Source: Bacillota bacterium (GTDB taxonomy: Bacteria; Bacillota; Sulfobacillia; JAJYWN01; JAJZPE01). Taken from it: a stretch of 64,000 nucleotides of DNA. The position numbers and the translations under genes are program-made. Shown piece by piece: positions 33,802 through 43,556 of this stretch. Position 1 is the first letter of the stretch. Each line of letters begins with the position of its first letter. A model generated the notes under the pieces. The model was not told where the DNA came from. It saw nothing but the letters and a program-made list of their open reading frames with translations, and ran no database searches. Location: positions 170,157-234,156 of the forward strand of contig JAJYMC010000065.1 in the NCBI GenBank assembly GCA_021787335.1, written 5' to 3'.

Positions 33802-36546
33802 ATGCGCTTGAAACTATCGGCCAAGGCCGTCATCGCTTTCCTCCTGATCGTCCTGCTCCTGCTCATCCTCTGGGTGACCGGGACACCGCCGTTCAGGGAC
33901 CTTCAGGATGCCCTGGCCACCATCCGCCTGGCGGAGGTCCAATCGTCCCAGATAGCCCGCTTCAGCGACGCCCTGATGGCCTCCGAGAAGCCCCTCTTGG
34001 ACCTCCTCGCGACCGGCGATGCCACGAGCGTTAAGCGCTTCGCCGCCGCCATGGCCGCCGCCCGGGCCGACCTTCACGGTCTGGCCGACTCCTTCGCGGG
34101 GGATTGGGCCTCCCAGGACCTCATCGACAATCTGGCCTCCGACCTCGACCGTTACGAGCAGTCGGCGCGGTCCGGGAAGGGCGCGCCGGACGAGAGCCAG
34201 GCCGTTTTGGAGCTGCTCACCGGACGCCTCGCGGCCCTTCGCGAGCGGGCGGGGGCGCGCCTGCGCGGCGCCGTCGACCAGGCCGACCGGGCCAGAGAGC
34301 AGTTCCGTGAGAACAGCCTCCGCGGCATCGGAGAAGGTTTCTTGGCCGCCCTTTTCCTGACCATGTGGCTCGTCTTCTCCGTCAACCGGCGCCTGACCCA
34401 CTTCCGGCGGGCGATCGACCGCCTGAACACGCCGGATGCTCCCGGCGGCCCGGTCCTGACAGAGCTGAAGGTCCTGACGCGGCCCGACGATGAGCTGACC
34501 CAACTGGCCAAGGCCTTCGAGCGGCTCCGCGGCCGGCTGGAGCACCAGTTTGCCGAGCAGCAATTGCTCTACGAGACGGCCCTGGCGATGGGCTCCGTCC
34601 GCGACCTCCAGGCCCTCCTGGATACCCTGATCGCGAAGGTCACGGAACACACCGGCGCCCGCTACGGTTTCGTCATGTTGCGGGACGGAGAGGGTGCCAT
34701 GACGGTCAAGGCAGCCAGCGGCGCGCCCCTGAGTGAGGTCAAGGATTTCCGGGTGAACCTCGGCTCGGGCATCACCGGCTGGGCCGCCAAGAACGCCGAA
34801 CCGGTGCTCGTCAACGACGTCAGCAAGGATCCCCGCTATGTTCCCTGGGTGGCCCAGGTCCGGTCGGAACTGGCCATCCCACTCATCGCGGAGAACGAGG
34901 TCATCGGGGTCTTCAATCTCGAGAGCGACCGTCTGGACGCCTTCCAGGGGTCGGACATCAAGCTGCTAACGATGGCGGCTTCCCAGGCCGCGGCGGCCAT
35001 CGAAAACGCCCGCCTCTACCAGGACTCCGGCGAGCGAGTGGCCGAACTGACCAACCTCTTCGAGATCCTCGAGACCCTGGCCGCGACCAATAGCGTCAAG
35101 GAAGTCACGGACTTCATCCTCATCCGGATGAAGACCCTCTTCCCGTCGTCCTCGCATGCCCTCTTCCTCACCGACGAGGCGTCCGGCCGCTTCGAGCTCA
35201 AGGCCAAGAATGGGATGGCCGCGCCGGGGGACGGGCCGGGCTGCAGGAACCCCGAAGCCTGCTGGGCCCTCCGCCGCGGCAAGTTCTTCGGGGTCCCCGA
35301 CCGGGGCCAGGACTTCGGCTGCGACCAGGCCGGTGGGACCTGGGAAGCCGGCAGCTACTTCTGCTCACCGCTCATCGCCGGCGGCGTGCCGGTGGGGGCT
35401 CTCCACGTTGCCTCCCCGCGTGTCTCGGCCCTTTCCGCCCAGGACCAGCGACTTCTGACCGTCCTCGGCGAGCAGGCCGCCCTCGGCATTCAGCGAGCGC
35501 AACTCTACGCCCAGCTGGAGCGCAAGGTCTCGGAGCTCTCGACCCTCTATGAAGTGGCCGCCACCCTGAGCTCCAGCCTGGAACTGGACAAGGTCGTCCA
35601 AAGCATCGTCGATATGGCCAGCACCCTGACCAGCGCCGACGCCTGCTCCCTGATGCTGGTCGACCGCGACCGCCGCGAGCTCTACATCAAGGCCGCCCGC
35701 GGCGTGCCCGTGGAGGTGTCCCGGTCGGTGCGACTACCCATCGGCGAAGGCGTCGCCGGCTGGGTCGCCCGTGAAGGCCAACCCCTGGCGATTCGCGATG
35801 TCCGGGTCGATCCGCGTTTCCGGCCGACGCCGGGGCGAGGAGAGTATATCCGCTCGCTGTTGGCGGTCCCCCTGAGGCTCGGCGAAGACGTTATCGGGGT
35901 CATCAACGTCGACACCAAGCAGATCAGAGACTTCACCACCGACGAGATCAAGATCCTGTACATCCTGGCCAACCGGGCGGCCATGGCCCTTGAGAACGCC
36001 CGTCTCTACGAGACCACCCAGGCGCTGGCCATCACCGACGGCCTCACCGGCCTTTACAACAGCCGTTACCTGCATGAGCGACTGCGGGAGGAGGTCGAGC
36101 GGGCGGCCCGTTTCGGTCACCCCGTCTCCTACGTGATGATGGACCTCGACAACCTCAAGGTCTACAACGACAGCTTCGGCCACCCGGCCGGGGACCAGGT
36201 CATCCGTCGCATCGCCGAGCTGGTCAAGCAGAACGTGCGAAGCGTGGACGCCGCGGCCAAGTATGGCGGGGATGAGTTCGCCCTGGTCCTGCCGGAGACC
36301 GACAAGGCCGGGGCCGTCGCCGTGGCCGAGCGGATCAGGGCCTCAATCGAAGGGCAACTCTTCCCCGGCGACCGGCACCATCCCCTGGTCAAGATGACCA
36401 TCAGCCAGGGGGTGGCCGCCTTCCCGGAGGACACGACCACTCCGGAGAAGCTGGTCGAACTGGCCGACCAGGCCCTTTACCGCGCCAAGGAAGGCGGCCG
36501 AAACCGGGTCGTGGCGGCCGGCGGCCACGAGGCGGGTGCCGGCTGA
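33802..36546 (+). CDS. Membrane diguanylate cyclase with three GAF domains
   Basis: A 914-aa signalling protein. It has TM helices near residues 9-27 and 182-198 flanking a helical extracytoplasmic sensor, then a HAMP-like linker, three GAF domains (about 275-415, 430-575 and 590-745) and a C-terminal GGDEF domain with the intact active site YGGDEFALV. The middle GAF carries the cysteine pattern CRNPEACWALRRGKFFGV...FGC...YFCSPL, a known redox- or metal-sensing-like subtype. It should make c-di-GMP. An I-site RxxD upstream of GGDEF is not obvious. ATG 33802 follows CGGAGG. Confidence 0.92.
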   Translation: MRLKLSAKAVIAFLLIVLLLLILWVTGTPPFRDLQDALATIRLAEVQSSQIARFSDALMASEKPLLDLLATGDATSVKRFAAAMAAARADLHGLADSFAGDWASQDLIDNLASDLDRYEQSARSGKGAPDESQAVLELLTGRLAALRERAGARLRGAVDQADRAREQFRENSLRGIGEGFLAALFLTMWLVFSVNRRLTHFRRAIDRLNTPDAPGGPVLTELKVLTRPDDELTQLAKAFERLRGRLEHQFAEQQLLYETALAMGSVRDLQALLDTLIAKVTEHTGARYGFVMLRDGEGAMTVKAASGAPLSEVKDFRVNLGSGITGWAAKNAEPVLVNDVSKDPRYVPWVAQVRSELAIPLIAENEVIGVFNLESDRLDAFQGSDIKLLTMAASQAAAAIENARLYQDSGERVAELTNLFEILETLAATNSVKEVTDFILIRMKTLFPSSSHALFLTDEASGRFELKAKNGMAAPGDGPGCRNPEACWALRRGKFFGVPDRGQDFGCDQAGGTWEAGSYFCSPLIAGGVPVGALHVASPRVSALSAQDQRLLTVLGEQAALGIQRAQLYAQLERKVSELSTLYEVAATLSSSLELDKVVQSIVDMASTLTSADACSLMLVDRDRRELYIKAARGVPVEVSRSVRLPIGEGVAGWVAREGQPLAIRDVRVDPRFRPTPGRGEYIRSLLAVPLRLGEDVIGVINVDTKQIRDFTTDEIKILYILANRAAMALENARLYETTQALAITDGLTGLYNSRYLHERLREEVERAARFGHPVSYVMMDLDNLKVYNDSFGHPAGDQVIRRIAELVKQNVRSVDAAAKYGGDEFALVLPETDKAGAVAVAERIRASIEGQLFPGDRHHPLVKMTISQGVAAFPEDTTTPEKLVELADQALYRAKEGGRNRVVAAGGHEAGAG

Positions 36547-36562
36547 CCGGTCCCCGGCCGCG

Positions 36563-38104
36563 TCACTTCAGGTGCAGGAGGGCGTCAACCGGGGCGTACT
36601 CGTCGGTCAGGACCGGGACGTCGTCGGTGCGGATGCCCGAAGCGTCATGGAGATAGGCTGAGTAATCCACGAGGCTCTTGGTCTTGAAGACGCCGTCGGC
36701 CGCCAGCTTCGCCGCCCGCGCGCGGACCTCATCCGGACTGAGCCGGGGGCCGCTCTTCGTAGCCATCACGATGATGTTACGTTCCATCCCGGGGTCGAGG
36801 GACCCCGGGTTTTCGTTCTTGTCCAGGGGCACCGCGAACAGATAGACCTCCGGGAAGACCTCCTTGACGGTCCGGTAGATGGACCTGAAGAGGTTGCTGT
36901 GGGCCCCTTCGAAGGAGCCGATGACGTTGATGGCCAGCACCCCTTCCGGCTTGAGGCGCTGCCCGGCGAGGGTGAAGAACTCCCGCGTGAAGAGATGGAA
37001 GGGGACGGCATCGGCGTAGTAGGCGTCCAGCGCAACGAGGTCATACGCGCGAGGCGTCCCCTTCAAGAAGAGGCGCCCGTCCTGCGCGGCCATGCTCAGA
37101 CGCGAGTCGTCAGGGACGTCGAAGAAGCGGCGGGCGACCTCGATGACCACCGGGTCGATCTCGGCCACGTCCACCCGAAGGTCGGGGTAATCCTTGAGGA
37201 AGCTCTTCGGGGCCGAGCCCCCGCCAAGCCCGATGAAGAGAGCATCACTCGGGTGCGGCTGCCAGACCAGGGCCAGGTGAAAGAAGTCCGTGTAGGTGAA
37301 GCGCGCGCGGTCAGGGTCGGACAGGTACATGCCGCTCTGCCACGAGTTGTCGAAGCGAAGGAACCGCGAATCGCCGCGGTCCACCACGCGCACATGGTGG
37401 TATAGGGTCTCGCGGTCGAAGATGACCCGCTCCTGAGGGAGGGCCGCCCCGAGCATCCCTCCGATGGGCGACGCGGCAGCCATGGCCGCGACCAGGATGA
37501 TGATGAGCAAGGCCGTGAACAGCTTGCGGCGGCTCGTCACCACCAGGTCGGACCCGGCCAGGAAGGCCAGGGTCACCCCGATCAACTGCATGACGTTCCT
37601 CACGCTGAGCGCCGGGATGAGCCAGAAGGCCGTGATGAACGTCCCGGCGATGCTGCCGGCGGTGGACAGGGCGTACAGAGCCCCGGCGGTGTTCCCGATG
37701 ACGGCGATGTCCTTCGTCGCCAGTTTGAGGGCCAACGGCGAGAGCGTCCCAAGGAGGAGGCTCGGTAAGGCGAACATGACGGTCGCCGCGAACAGGGGGC
37801 CGACCTTCGGCCCGAGGCCCCGCCCGGCCGCCCAGGCCGTGAAGGTCTCCGAATACAGGGGGACGGCCAGGATGCACAGGCCGGCCACGAGGACGATGAT
37901 CTCGAACAGGCGTCGTGACGGCCACCGGTCGGCCAAACGGCCTCCGGCGTAGTAGCCCCCGGCCAGCGCGGCCATGAACATCCCGATGAGGCTGCCCCAG
38001 ACGAAGATGGAGTTGCCGAAGTACGGCGCCAGGACCCGGCTGCCGACCAGTTCGAGGGCCATCAGGGCGGCCCCGCCCGTGAAGACCAGGGCCCCGATGC
38101 TCAT
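36563..38104 (-). CDS. Fused MFS-like membrane domain and spermidine synthase
   Basis: A 513-aa protein. The N-terminal 220 residues form about seven membrane helices (GSRVLAPYFGNSIFVWGSL opening). The C-terminus is a spermidine-synthase-type Rossmann domain with FIGLGGGSAPKSF, DVAEIDPVVIEVA and LVALDAYYADAVPFHL. It may transfer an aminopropyl group and couple this to transport or membrane location. speD is also in the window (45366). Its ATG overlaps the Nif3-like stop. Confidence 0.87.
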   Translation of the reverse strand: MSIGALVFTGGAALMALELVGSRVLAPYFGNSIFVWGSLIGMFMAALAGGYYAGGRLADRWPSRRLFEIIVLVAGLCILAVPLYSETFTAWAAGRGLGPKVGPLFAATVMFALPSLLLGTLSPLALKLATKDIAVIGNTAGALYALSTAGSIAGTFITAFWLIPALSVRNVMQLIGVTLAFLAGSDLVVTSRRKLFTALLIIILVAAMAAASPIGGMLGAALPQERVIFDRETLYHHVRVVDRGDSRFLRFDNSWQSGMYLSDPDRARFTYTDFFHLALVWQPHPSDALFIGLGGGSAPKSFLKDYPDLRVDVAEIDPVVIEVARRFFDVPDDSRLSMAAQDGRLFLKGTPRAYDLVALDAYYADAVPFHLFTREFFTLAGQRLKPEGVLAINVIGSFEGAHSNLFRSIYRTVKEVFPEVYLFAVPLDKNENPGSLDPGMERNIIVMATKSGPRLSPDEVRARAAKLAADGVFKTKSLVDYSAYLHDASGIRTDDVPVLTDEYAPVDALLHLK

Positions 38105-38937
38105 CTCCGCTTAGCCAGGCCGAGACCGGACAGGCGGGTGACCTCCAGCCCCTTGGCTTCGAGCGCATCGAGGTAGGGGTCGATCCCCGCGGCGTCGGCG
38201 GCGATGTGCCCGGCCACGATCAGATGGCCTCGGCCGTCGGCCCGCAGCCTTTGCGCGGCCCCGTAATCGACATGGATGTAGACGACGGTGTCCACGCCGG
38301 CCTCGAAGTAGGCTTTGGCGACCTCATATCCGCCGTTGGTCCCGGCCCCGTGGGCCACGACCACTCGGCCGGCGCGGTCGTCCGGCGACCCGACCCTGAC
38401 CTCCGGCCGCGTCGGCGCGGCGGCGATCTCGGGGATGGTCAGGAGGGCCGCGACCACGTCACTCACCTTCGAGTCGGCCCGCAGGTGCCCGTCGATGGCC
38501 GCCTGCATCCGGCGCCGGCCCAGCTCATCCAACGGGTTATGGATGTTCAGGAACGGCAGGCCGAGGAGCCGGGCGAAGGAGACCAGGTGGTCATAGTTGC
38601 CCGAATGGTAGCGGAACGCGGCCCCTTCCTTGAGCGCCGCGATGGCCTTGCGGGCTGCCGCCGGGGCAACGCCGGCCTTGACCATCAGGTCCACGTGCTT
38701 GTCGAGGACTTCAGGATAGGTCAGGGTCGCCGGGTTCGGATGGTGCGCCAGGAAGCAGTCATAACCGAGGTCCTTGGCCAGCCTCAGCTCGGCCACGTCG
38801 ACGTCGATGGCGGCCATGATCCGCCTGATCCCCCTTCCGGGAACATAGACGCGGCTGTCCCCAGGGACCGCTCCGAACCCCACCAGGTCCAGGGCGATCT
38901 GCATCAGTTCCTCCGTCGTCACTCCGTTGGTCGTCAC
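38101..38937 (-). CDS. Nif3-like dinuclear metal centre protein
   Basis: A 278-aa protein with the metal-binding histidines of the Nif3/YbgI fold in FLAHHPNP, NIHNPLDE, VVAHGAGTNGG and IVAGHIAADAAGID. Family members may act as GTP cyclohydrolase-like or other metal hydrolases; the role is unsettled. Start GTG 38937 is chosen because GAGGTG lies upstream; an ATG at 38955 would overlap that ribosome site. Confidence 0.82.
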   Translation of the reverse strand: MTTNGVTTEELMQIALDLVGFGAVPGDSRVYVPGRGIRRIMAAIDVDVAELRLAKDLGYDCFLAHHPNPATLTYPEVLDKHVDLMVKAGVAPAAARKAIAALKEGAAFRYHSGNYDHLVSFARLLGLPFLNIHNPLDELGRRRMQAAIDGHLRADSKVSDVVAALLTIPEIAAAPTRPEVRVGSPDDRAGRVVVAHGAGTNGGYEVAKAYFEAGVDTVVYIHVDYGAAQRLRADGRGHLIVAGHIAADAAGIDPYLDALEAKGLEVTRLSGLGLAKRR

Positions 38938-39114
38938 GTCAGCACCTCTCCTCATGGGTTATGGTTGGGGGTTTCTCGGCCTCTTCGCCCAATCCTCCCC
39001 CGAAGGCGCGGGTCGCCCGGCACTGAAGGATTTGCCCTGCGGCTACCGAAGATTCAGGTGAGTCACACCGCCGGCTGAGGCCCGCAGCGGCCGGCCTGAA
39101 GGAGGAAGCCGCCC

Positions 39115-41262
39115 TTGTTCAGACAGATCCTGGAGAAGGTCTCGAACGAGCTTTCCGGCCGGCGTGCCTTGGACTACGTCGCCGAGATCTCCGCCTTTCA
39201 CCGCATTCAGGCCAGCCCGGGCTACCGGGCGGCCGCCCATCACGCCCTGGACGCCTTCAAGGCGGCCCGGCTCGAGGCTGAGATCCTCTCTTACCCAGCC
39301 GACCTGAAGACGTCCTACTGGTCGTGCAAGATGTTTCAGGAGTGGGACGTGGAAGAGGCGGAGCTCTTTTTGGTCGACGAGAAGGGCCGGCGGCGCCGGC
39401 TGTGCAGCTTCGCCGAGGACGCAATCTCGCTCATCCAGCGGAGCGCGCCCACGCCGCCGGAAGGCGTCGAGACCGAACTCGTGGTGGTCGACCGGGCTGA
39501 CGAACCGGACTCCTACAGGGGCGTGGACGTCCGGGGGAAGGTCGTCCTCATCACCGGCGACCTCTATCGCGCCCGTGAACTGGCCGTCGAACGCTTCGGG
39601 GCGGTCGGGCTCATCACCGACAACATCCGCGAAGTCACGCCGATCAGGACGCGGATGGACATCCCGGACGCCCTCCAGTACACATCCTTCTGGTGGACCG
39701 GCCGCCCCGGGGAAAAGAAGTGCTTCGGCTTTGTCCTCTCACCCAAGCAGGGTGAGAGCCTCAGGAAACAGGCCGCTTCGTCCGGGGCCAAGGGACGGTC
39801 CAAGGCTCCGAAGTCGCTCCGCGTCTTCGCTCGGGTGAAGTCGAAGCTTTACGACGGTCACATCGAGAACGTGTCGGCCGTCATTCCCGGTGAGACTCGC
39901 GAAGAGGTCCTCGTCGTCGCCCACCTCTGCCATCCGCGTCCCTCGGCCAATGACAACGCCTCCGGGAGCGGGCTGGTCCTCGAAGTCGCTCGGACGCTCC
40001 AGGCCCTGGTCTCCTCGGGCTCCCTCCCCCGGCCGCGTCGCGGCATCCGTTTCCTCCTCGTGCCGGAGATGACCGGGACCTACGCCTATCTCGCCACCCG
40101 GGAGAAGGACCGGGCCGACCTCGTCGCCGCCGTCAACCTGGACATGGTCGGTGAGAACCAGGAGCTGTGTAAAGGGCCGCTGCAGGTCGAGCGGCCGCCG
40201 CAGGCCATCCCGTCCTACACCGCCGATCTCCTGGCCCGGATCATGGGCGATGTGGCCCGCGAAGGCAAGAACCTCGCCGGCACTTCGTCTTACCCGATGT
40301 TCAAGTATGCCGTCACCGCCTTCTCCGGTGGGAGTGACCACTACATCCTGTCCGACCCGTCGGTCGGAGTCCCTTGCCCGATGCTGATCCAGTGGCCGGA
40401 CCTGTTTTATCATACCAACGAGGATACCATCGACAAGGTCGACCCCGAGATGCTTCGCCGGGTCGGCCTGGCGACGGCCGTCTACACCTACTTCGTGGCC
40501 GCCGCCGGTTATCCGGAAGCTCTCTGGCTTGCCTCGGAGATGGCCGCGGCCTTCCCTACCGAGCTCCACGCGGCCATCTCGGCGCCGCTCTCCGAGCTCA
40601 TCGGCGACCTTCGCGAGCACCAGGGCGACGGCCTCGACGGCCGAAGTGCGCCCGAGGCGCTTGCCGCCGGTCTGGCCAAGCTCGACCGAAAGCTCACCTT
40701 CCTCCTCGACCGCAAACTGGCCGACGTCGGGTCGCTCAAACGTCTGCTGGATCCCAAAGAGGAAGCGGCCTTTGACGGCATCCTGGCCGAGATCCAGGAG
40801 GAGCTGGTGTCCACGGTCACCCAGGAGCAGTGTCGCCTGCGCTGGGTCCTCAGAGGCCTGTCGTCGGCCCTGCGCGAATGCGCCACTTTGCCCCCTCCGA
40901 CCCGCCAACGCACGGCCGCCGATCGCAAGGCCGCCCGGATCGTCCCCAGGCGGGTCCATCCGGGGCCGGCCAGTCTGCGTGGTCACATCGAGAGGCTGCC
41001 CGAGAAGCGGCAGGCTGAGTGGCGGGCCTATCAGCGCGTCCACCAGCGGGCGGCGCAGCTCCTCCCCGTCCGCGCGCTCTACTGGATCGATGGCCGTCGC
41101 ACCCTCTTGGACGTGGCCGACCTCTTGGAGCAGGAAGCGGGCCTCAGGGACACGGACCTCCTGCTTCGTTACTTCGAACTCCTGTCGGAATTGAAGCTTG
41201 TTCGTCTGGGCGGTGCCACGACCAAGGGGAAGGCCCGAAGGCCAAGGCCGGCCCGCCGATGA
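39115..41262 (+). CDS. M28/DUF4910-type aminopeptidase
   Basis: A 715-aa protein. A PA-like domain (about residues 110-260) is inserted in a zinc peptidase carrying HLCHPRPSANDNASGSG, AAVNLDMVGEN and SGGSDHYILSD, with the last metal ligand in FYHTNEDTIDKV. This is the DUF4910 aminopeptidase pattern. The C-terminal 230 residues are a helical extension ending in a basic tail. Start TTG 39115 follows GGAGGAAG. It is cytosolic: no signal peptide. Confidence 0.85.
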   Translation: MFRQILEKVSNELSGRRALDYVAEISAFHRIQASPGYRAAAHHALDAFKAARLEAEILSYPADLKTSYWSCKMFQEWDVEEAELFLVDEKGRRRRLCSFAEDAISLIQRSAPTPPEGVETELVVVDRADEPDSYRGVDVRGKVVLITGDLYRARELAVERFGAVGLITDNIREVTPIRTRMDIPDALQYTSFWWTGRPGEKKCFGFVLSPKQGESLRKQAASSGAKGRSKAPKSLRVFARVKSKLYDGHIENVSAVIPGETREEVLVVAHLCHPRPSANDNASGSGLVLEVARTLQALVSSGSLPRPRRGIRFLLVPEMTGTYAYLATREKDRADLVAAVNLDMVGENQELCKGPLQVERPPQAIPSYTADLLARIMGDVAREGKNLAGTSSYPMFKYAVTAFSGGSDHYILSDPSVGVPCPMLIQWPDLFYHTNEDTIDKVDPEMLRRVGLATAVYTYFVAAAGYPEALWLASEMAAAFPTELHAAISAPLSELIGDLREHQGDGLDGRSAPEALAAGLAKLDRKLTFLLDRKLADVGSLKRLLDPKEEAAFDGILAEIQEELVSTVTQEQCRLRWVLRGLSSALRECATLPPPTRQRTAADRKAARIVPRRVHPGPASLRGHIERLPEKRQAEWRAYQRVHQRAAQLLPVRALYWIDGRRTLLDVADLLEQEAGLRDTDLLLRYFELLSELKLVRLGGATTKGKARRPRPARR

Positions 41263-41318
41263 AGGCCGATCGGCATAGCCAGGCGCATGAATGCTCCATG
41301 ATGACCGCATAAGGAAAA

Positions 41319-41360
41319 GGCCGACCCGAAACGGGAGGCCGACCCGAAACGGGTCGGCCT
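41319..41360. repeat. Tandem 18-bp repeat forming a terminator hairpin
   Basis: GGCCGACCCGAAACGGG occurs at 41319 and again at 41337. The second copy pairs with the following CGGGTCGGCC to give a ten-base stem, then TCGTTCATTC. The duplicated left arm allows two alternative hairpins. It separates the convergent M28 and DUF72 genes. Confidence 0.7.
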
Positions 41361-41408
41361 CGTTCATTCCTTCTCCTCGGTCTTGGGGTCGGGATCGGTG
41401 ATCCGCCC

Positions 41409-42212
41409 TCAGGTGGTGCTCTCGAAGCCAAGGAGGGTCTGCATCATCTTCGCGTTCCGGGCGGCGTGCCCGGCGTGGCAGTTGTTATAGAGGACATAGG
41501 TCTTCCGGCTCTCGGCATCGAGGGACCTTATCTTCGGGACCCACTCCTCGAGTTCCTCTTCGGTGTATAGGTAGTTGTAGCGTTCCCAGGCCTCGTCGTG
41601 CCGCCACCACTTGGCCGCGTTGCGCCCATGGAATCGGACGTACGATAGCGGTGACGTGGACCTGGCGACCCGCGGCATGAGTCCTCGCAAGGCCGGTTCG
41701 TCCACGCAGCAGAAGCCGAGGCCGGCCTTCTTGAGGAACTCGAAGGTCTCCTCCTGCACCCAGGCACTGTTGCGGAACTCGACGACGACGGGCAAGCCCT
41801 CCAAGCGGTCGCGGAACTCACCTAGATAGCCCTGGTTCTCCGGCGAAGGCCGGAAACTCCATGGGAACTGGGCCAGGACGCACCCCAGGCGGCCGCTCTC
41901 AGCCACCGGAGCCAGGGCCTCGCGGAAGGACTTGAACGTCTCGCCCCGCTCCCCGCCCGCGCCTTCGCCCTCGCCGGGTTCGTGGGTCATCCCCTTGAAG
42001 GCCTTCACGCAGAACTCGAAGCCTTCCGGCGTCTTGGCGACCATCCCGGCCATGCCACGGCTGGTCGGCAGGCGGTAGTAGGTGAAGTCGATCTCGACCA
42101 CCGGAAACAGCCGGGCATAGTACTGGAGCATGTCACGGTCCTTGATGTCGGCCGGGTAGAAGGACTCGCGCCAGTCGGCGTAACTGAACCCGGCGGTGCC
42201 CACGAGGATCAC
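41409..42212 (-). CDS. DUF72 family TIM-barrel protein
   Basis: A 267-aa protein with GTAGFSYADWRESFYP at the start, VEIDFTYYRLP, FCVKAFKGMTHE, LPVVVEFRNSAW, and YVRFHGRNAAKWW: the family pattern. DUF72 proteins resemble TIM-barrel endonucleases but have no settled role. GTG 42212 begins the conserved region; no strong ribosome site was seen. Confidence 0.88.
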   Translation of the reverse strand: MILVGTAGFSYADWRESFYPADIKDRDMLQYYARLFPVVEIDFTYYRLPTSRGMAGMVAKTPEGFEFCVKAFKGMTHEPGEGEGAGGERGETFKSFREALAPVAESGRLGCVLAQFPWSFRPSPENQGYLGEFRDRLEGLPVVVEFRNSAWVQEETFEFLKKAGLGFCCVDEPALRGLMPRVARSTSPLSYVRFHGRNAAKWWRHDEAWERYNYLYTEEELEEWVPKIRSLDAESRKTYVLYNNCHAGHAARNAKMMQTLLGFESTT

Positions 42213-42219
42213 GCGGCCA

Positions 42220-42564
42220 TCACCGCCCCACCAAGTGCCAGTGCAGGCTGCGTGGGTCGAAGGTGACTTCCAGCAGGTCCTCGGCCGCGCCCCGCGGACC
42301 GCCGGCCTGAGCCTCGCCACGACCGCTGTTCGGCGGCCGGAAGGCGCGCTTCTCGCTCCACGGCGATAGCTCTTCCTCCACCCGGAGACGGAACCTCAGC
42401 ACCCCCGGGGAACCGGCTCCCCAGGGCCTGGCGTCGTCGACCGCCTTGACCCGGTAACGCCGCCGGCGCCAGACCAGTAGAGCCGGCTTGAGGCCGCCTC
42501 CGGAGAAGGCCGCGACCACATCGATAGGTTCAGGCCGCTCGGCGGCCGAGAGACTCTCATCCAT
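42220..42564 (-). CDS. Hypothetical protein, about 114 aa
   Basis: A small soluble protein with a beta-rich centre (ALLVWRRRRYRVKAVDDARPW) and the end DLLEVTFDPRSLHWHLVGR, resembling DUF6504-type small proteins of DNA-repair clusters, though I am not certain. It lies seven bp before the DUF72 gene, so the two are probably cotranscribed. Confidence 0.6.
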   Translation of the reverse strand: MDESLSAAERPEPIDVVAAFSGGGLKPALLVWRRRRYRVKAVDDARPWGAGSPGVLRFRLRVEEELSPWSEKRAFRPPNSGRGEAQAGGPRGAAEDLLEVTFDPRSLHWHLVGR

Positions 42565-42583
42565 CGCGTTCACCCGCCGAAAC

Positions 42584-42621
42584 ATAGAATGATGGCGAAC
42601 ATCCGTTCGCCATCATTCTAT
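42584..42621. repeat. 38-bp near-perfect palindrome (17-bp arms, 4-base loop)
   Basis: The left arm ATAGAATGATGGCGAAC is matched exactly by its reverse complement after ATCC. It lies between the metallophosphoesterase stop and the next start. There is no T-run on the minus-strand exit side (GTTTCGG), so it is an atypical terminator; an operator or a mobile-element remnant is also possible. Confidence 0.85.
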
Positions 42622-42651
42622 CTCGGCTCACCGGAAAAAGCAAGTCTTCTT

Positions 42652-43476
42652 TCAGCCCGCCCGGCGCAGGACGTGGACGACGAGCTCGGGGGGGCAGAAG
42701 AAGCGCAAGGGCAACAGGCTCGTGCCGATGCCTCTGGAGACGTAGACCCGGACACCGTTGACGAACGCCGGGCCAGAGGCCACCTTGCGGCCGAACGACG
42801 ACCGCGTCAGGAGCGGGCCGTACCACGGCACGCAGACCTGGCCGCCGTGGGTGTGGCCGGTCATGAGGTAGTCGACCCGGTGCCCGTCCAGGCGGCGAAG
42901 GATGTGCGGGGCATGGGCGAGGAGGACCCGAGGCCGCCCGTCGTCGGTCCCGCGCAGCGCCCAGGGCAGGTTGTCCCGGCGACGCCAGGTCGGGTCGTCG
43001 ACCCCGACCAGCCAAAACCAGCCCCCGCCGCGTTCGATGCGCACCGCCCGGTTGACCAGCGGGACGGCGCCCGCCGCCTGGATCCTCGGGAGCAGGCCCT
43101 CGGTGCGACCCACCCGGACGGCCTTGCTCTCGTTGTTCCCGGGTACGAAGAAGACCCCGGCCGGCGCTCGGAGCCGTGACAGCATGGTGAAGGCTGGGTC
43201 GAACGGGCCGCCGGCGTCGATCAGGTCGCCCGTGACGACGACGGCGTCCGGCTTCTGAGCAGCCACGGCATCGGACAAGGCCGCCTTCCCGATCGTGACC
43301 TTCCCATGGACGTCGGAGAGCTGCACGATGCGGAAGCCGTCGAAGGCCCGGTCGAGCCCCGCCAGGGGGACGTCGACCCGGCTGAACCTGAGCCGTTCGG
43401 GTTCGATGAAGCGCGCCTCGACGAAGAGGGCCGCGGCCGCCGCGGCCAACCCCGCCGCCACCCAGGGAGCCAGCAT
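42652..43476 (-). CDS. Membrane-anchored metallophosphoesterase (YkuE-like)
   Basis: A 274-aa calcineurin-fold phosphoesterase. After an N-terminal hydrophobic segment it has LSDVHG, VVTGDLID, the GNNE variant of GNHD/E, and GHTHGGQVCVP. YkuE-type enzymes act at the cell surface. The layout and motifs are complete. Confidence 0.87.
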   Translation of the reverse strand: MLAPWVAAGLAAAAAALFVEARFIEPERLRFSRVDVPLAGLDRAFDGFRIVQLSDVHGKVTIGKAALSDAVAAQKPDAVVVTGDLIDAGGPFDPAFTMLSRLRAPAGVFFVPGNNESKAVRVGRTEGLLPRIQAAGAVPLVNRAVRIERGGGWFWLVGVDDPTWRRRDNLPWALRGTDDGRPRVLLAHAPHILRRLDGHRVDYLMTGHTHGGQVCVPWYGPLLTRSSFGRKVASGPAFVNGVRVYVSRGIGTSLLPLRFFCPPELVVHVLRRAG

Positions 43477-43498
43477 CCCAACGACCTCCCCGATAGCC

Positions 43499-43525
43499 GA
43501 ACGGACCCGGCATCAGCCGGGCCCG
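43499..43525 (-). terminator. Terminator-like hairpin after ndk
   Basis: ACGGACCCGG and CCGGGCCCGT flank CATCAG, with one mismatch. The minus-strand exit is TCGGC, with little T, so termination is uncertain. Confidence 0.4.
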
Positions 43526-43556
43526 TATCTTCCTTACTCCTACTCCCTCACTCGAC

